64,000 nucleotides of DNA from NCBI GenBank assembly GCA_000231825.2, contig JH720364.1, forward strand, positions 238,189 to 302,188, given 5' to 3'. The notes beneath the pieces were generated by a model. The model was not told the DNA's origin and ran no database searches. It saw only the letters and a list, made by a program, of their open reading frames with translations. Made by a program: the position numbers and the translations under genes. This DNA comes from Tetrahymena elliotti 4EA. Lineage: Eukaryota > Ciliophora > Oligohymenophorea > Hymenostomatida > Tetrahymenidae. This document shows positions 63,501 to 64,000 of the stretch, one piece after another. Within the stretch, counting starts at the first letter, position 1. Every line of letters starts with the position of its first letter.

Positions 63501-63833
63501 AAACATGTTTAACATAGGGTAAATTGGACCCTATTCTAATTTTTTTATTTCTCCATAAACATTCGAAGTAACTATATTATTATTTCACTATAAGTTAACT
63601 ATATTTTTAATCTAAAGGGAATCAAGGTTTGTTTTTATATATTCAGTGATGTAAATATCGTTTTATAGCCTAATGATAAGATTGCTTTTACTAATCAAGA
63701 CTTTCTTGATGATCATAAACGCTTAATGGAAACATATTATCACAAAGACTCTATTTAGATAATAAAAAGCTCTACAATTAGCTTATAGGATTTAAACTAA
63801 TTTGAAGAAAATGTTAAAATATTTGTTAAATGA
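60522..63833 (+). CDS. Membrane histidine-kinase-like protein without phosphoacceptor His (pseudo-sensor kinase)
   Basis: Exons 60522-60967, 61063-61850, 62654-63567 and 63669-63833 give 770 residues. The N-terminal 210 residues contain about six hydrophobic segments. A long charged cytosolic part leads to a dimerisation/HisKA-like helix with KKLEQRFISN near residue 402, where sensor kinases normally continue SHELRTPLN; here splicing gives CQQLGLYNQF, so no His is present. The second helix matches the family (KLKNICDYYYYVSKSF). The HATPase region keeps an N-box-like LLQILINFIQNSF, but the G1 box reads SDKSGGID (usual DxGxGI) and the G2 region IGPYSNFFIS lacks its glycines. No receiver domain follows. 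Family knowledge: ciliates have many membrane hybrid histidine kinases. I infer a catalytically dead homologue. The 803-nt third intron is the weakest part of the model. Confidence 0.75.
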
Positions 63834-64000
63834 ATATATATTTCAATCTAATACATCTATCTAAATAATGAACTATTTACTTTGCACTTCAAAAATAAAA
63901 TTTAAGAAAATTATTTTGCCTCAAAATGAATTTTATAAAATAATGTGTTTTAAGTTTATTATGAAAGGAAATAAAATAAATTTTCCACAAACACTTTTGA
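63834..64000. other. Right window edge, spacer
   Basis: The 167 bases after the TGA contain only A/T-rich sequence; nothing was recognised. Confidence 0.5.

Noticed and set aside
1..64000. Chromosome-breakage sequence, CRISPR array, rRNA or tRNA genes
   Set aside because: Reading both strands I found no match to the Tetrahymena breakage 15-mer, no spaced identical repeats, and nothing that folds as tRNA or resembles rRNA.

Overview
The window is nuclear DNA from a ciliate, most like a Tetrahymena-type oligohymenophorean macronuclear genome. Intergenic DNA is extremely AT-rich. Every recognisable protein reads through many in-frame TAA and TAG codons at glutamine positions and ends only at TGA. 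Genes are broken by short AT-rich GT..AG introns, mostly 41-130 nt with a few longer. Each gene model below was rebuilt by hand with TAA/TAG read as Gln, and for all 16 the spliced length is a multiple of three.

Layout, left to right. (a) 1-13397, plus strand: two tandem paralogous giant cysteine-rich membrane proteins (the first lacks its 5' end), with about 150-nt coding repeats and a multi-pass membrane C-terminus. (b) 14052-19083: a kinesin-2 heavy chain (minus) head-to-head with a short kinesin-like protein (plus) that has lost the ATP-binding motifs. (c) 20028-24788: a cyclic-nucleotide-regulated K+ channel. (d) 25503-32125: two tandem CCCH / vWA / alpha-kinase paralogues with a decayed fragment of another copy between them. 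(e) 32619-35755: an AMMECR1 protein and a small DUF1294 membrane protein. (f) 36978-46308, minus strand: one very large gene that carries a complete BIRC6/BRUCE-type ubiquitin-conjugating (E2) domain and, in the same reading frame, a complete ubiquitin-activating enzyme (E1). (g) 47199-50875, minus: two alveolin paralogues of the cortical membrane skeleton. (h) 53148-54510, minus: a secreted or surface cysteine-rich protein. (i) 55363-63833, plus: a probable mitochondrial membrane protein, a TDP2-like endonuclease/phosphatase-fold protein with a C-terminal membrane anchor, and a membrane histidine-kinase-like protein lacking the phosphoacceptor histidine.

The most unusual object is the E2-E1 fusion. 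In animals BIRC6 is an E2/E3 hybrid charged by the E1 enzyme UBA6. Here the E2 and an E1 with all its key motifs are one predicted polypeptide of about 2720 residues, so activation and conjugation of ubiquitin could be physically coupled. Two further genes look like pseudoenzymes (a motor-dead kinesin and a phosphoacceptor-less histidine kinase). Other features of note are a roughly 280-bp foldback element downstream of the TDP2-like gene, and the recently duplicated alpha-kinase locus.

There is no operon structure; genes are separated by 0.3-2.9 kb of AT-rich spacer. I recognised no rRNA, tRNA, CRISPR array, telomere or chromosome-breakage sequence. Functional calls rest on motif recognition by eye; no database search was run.
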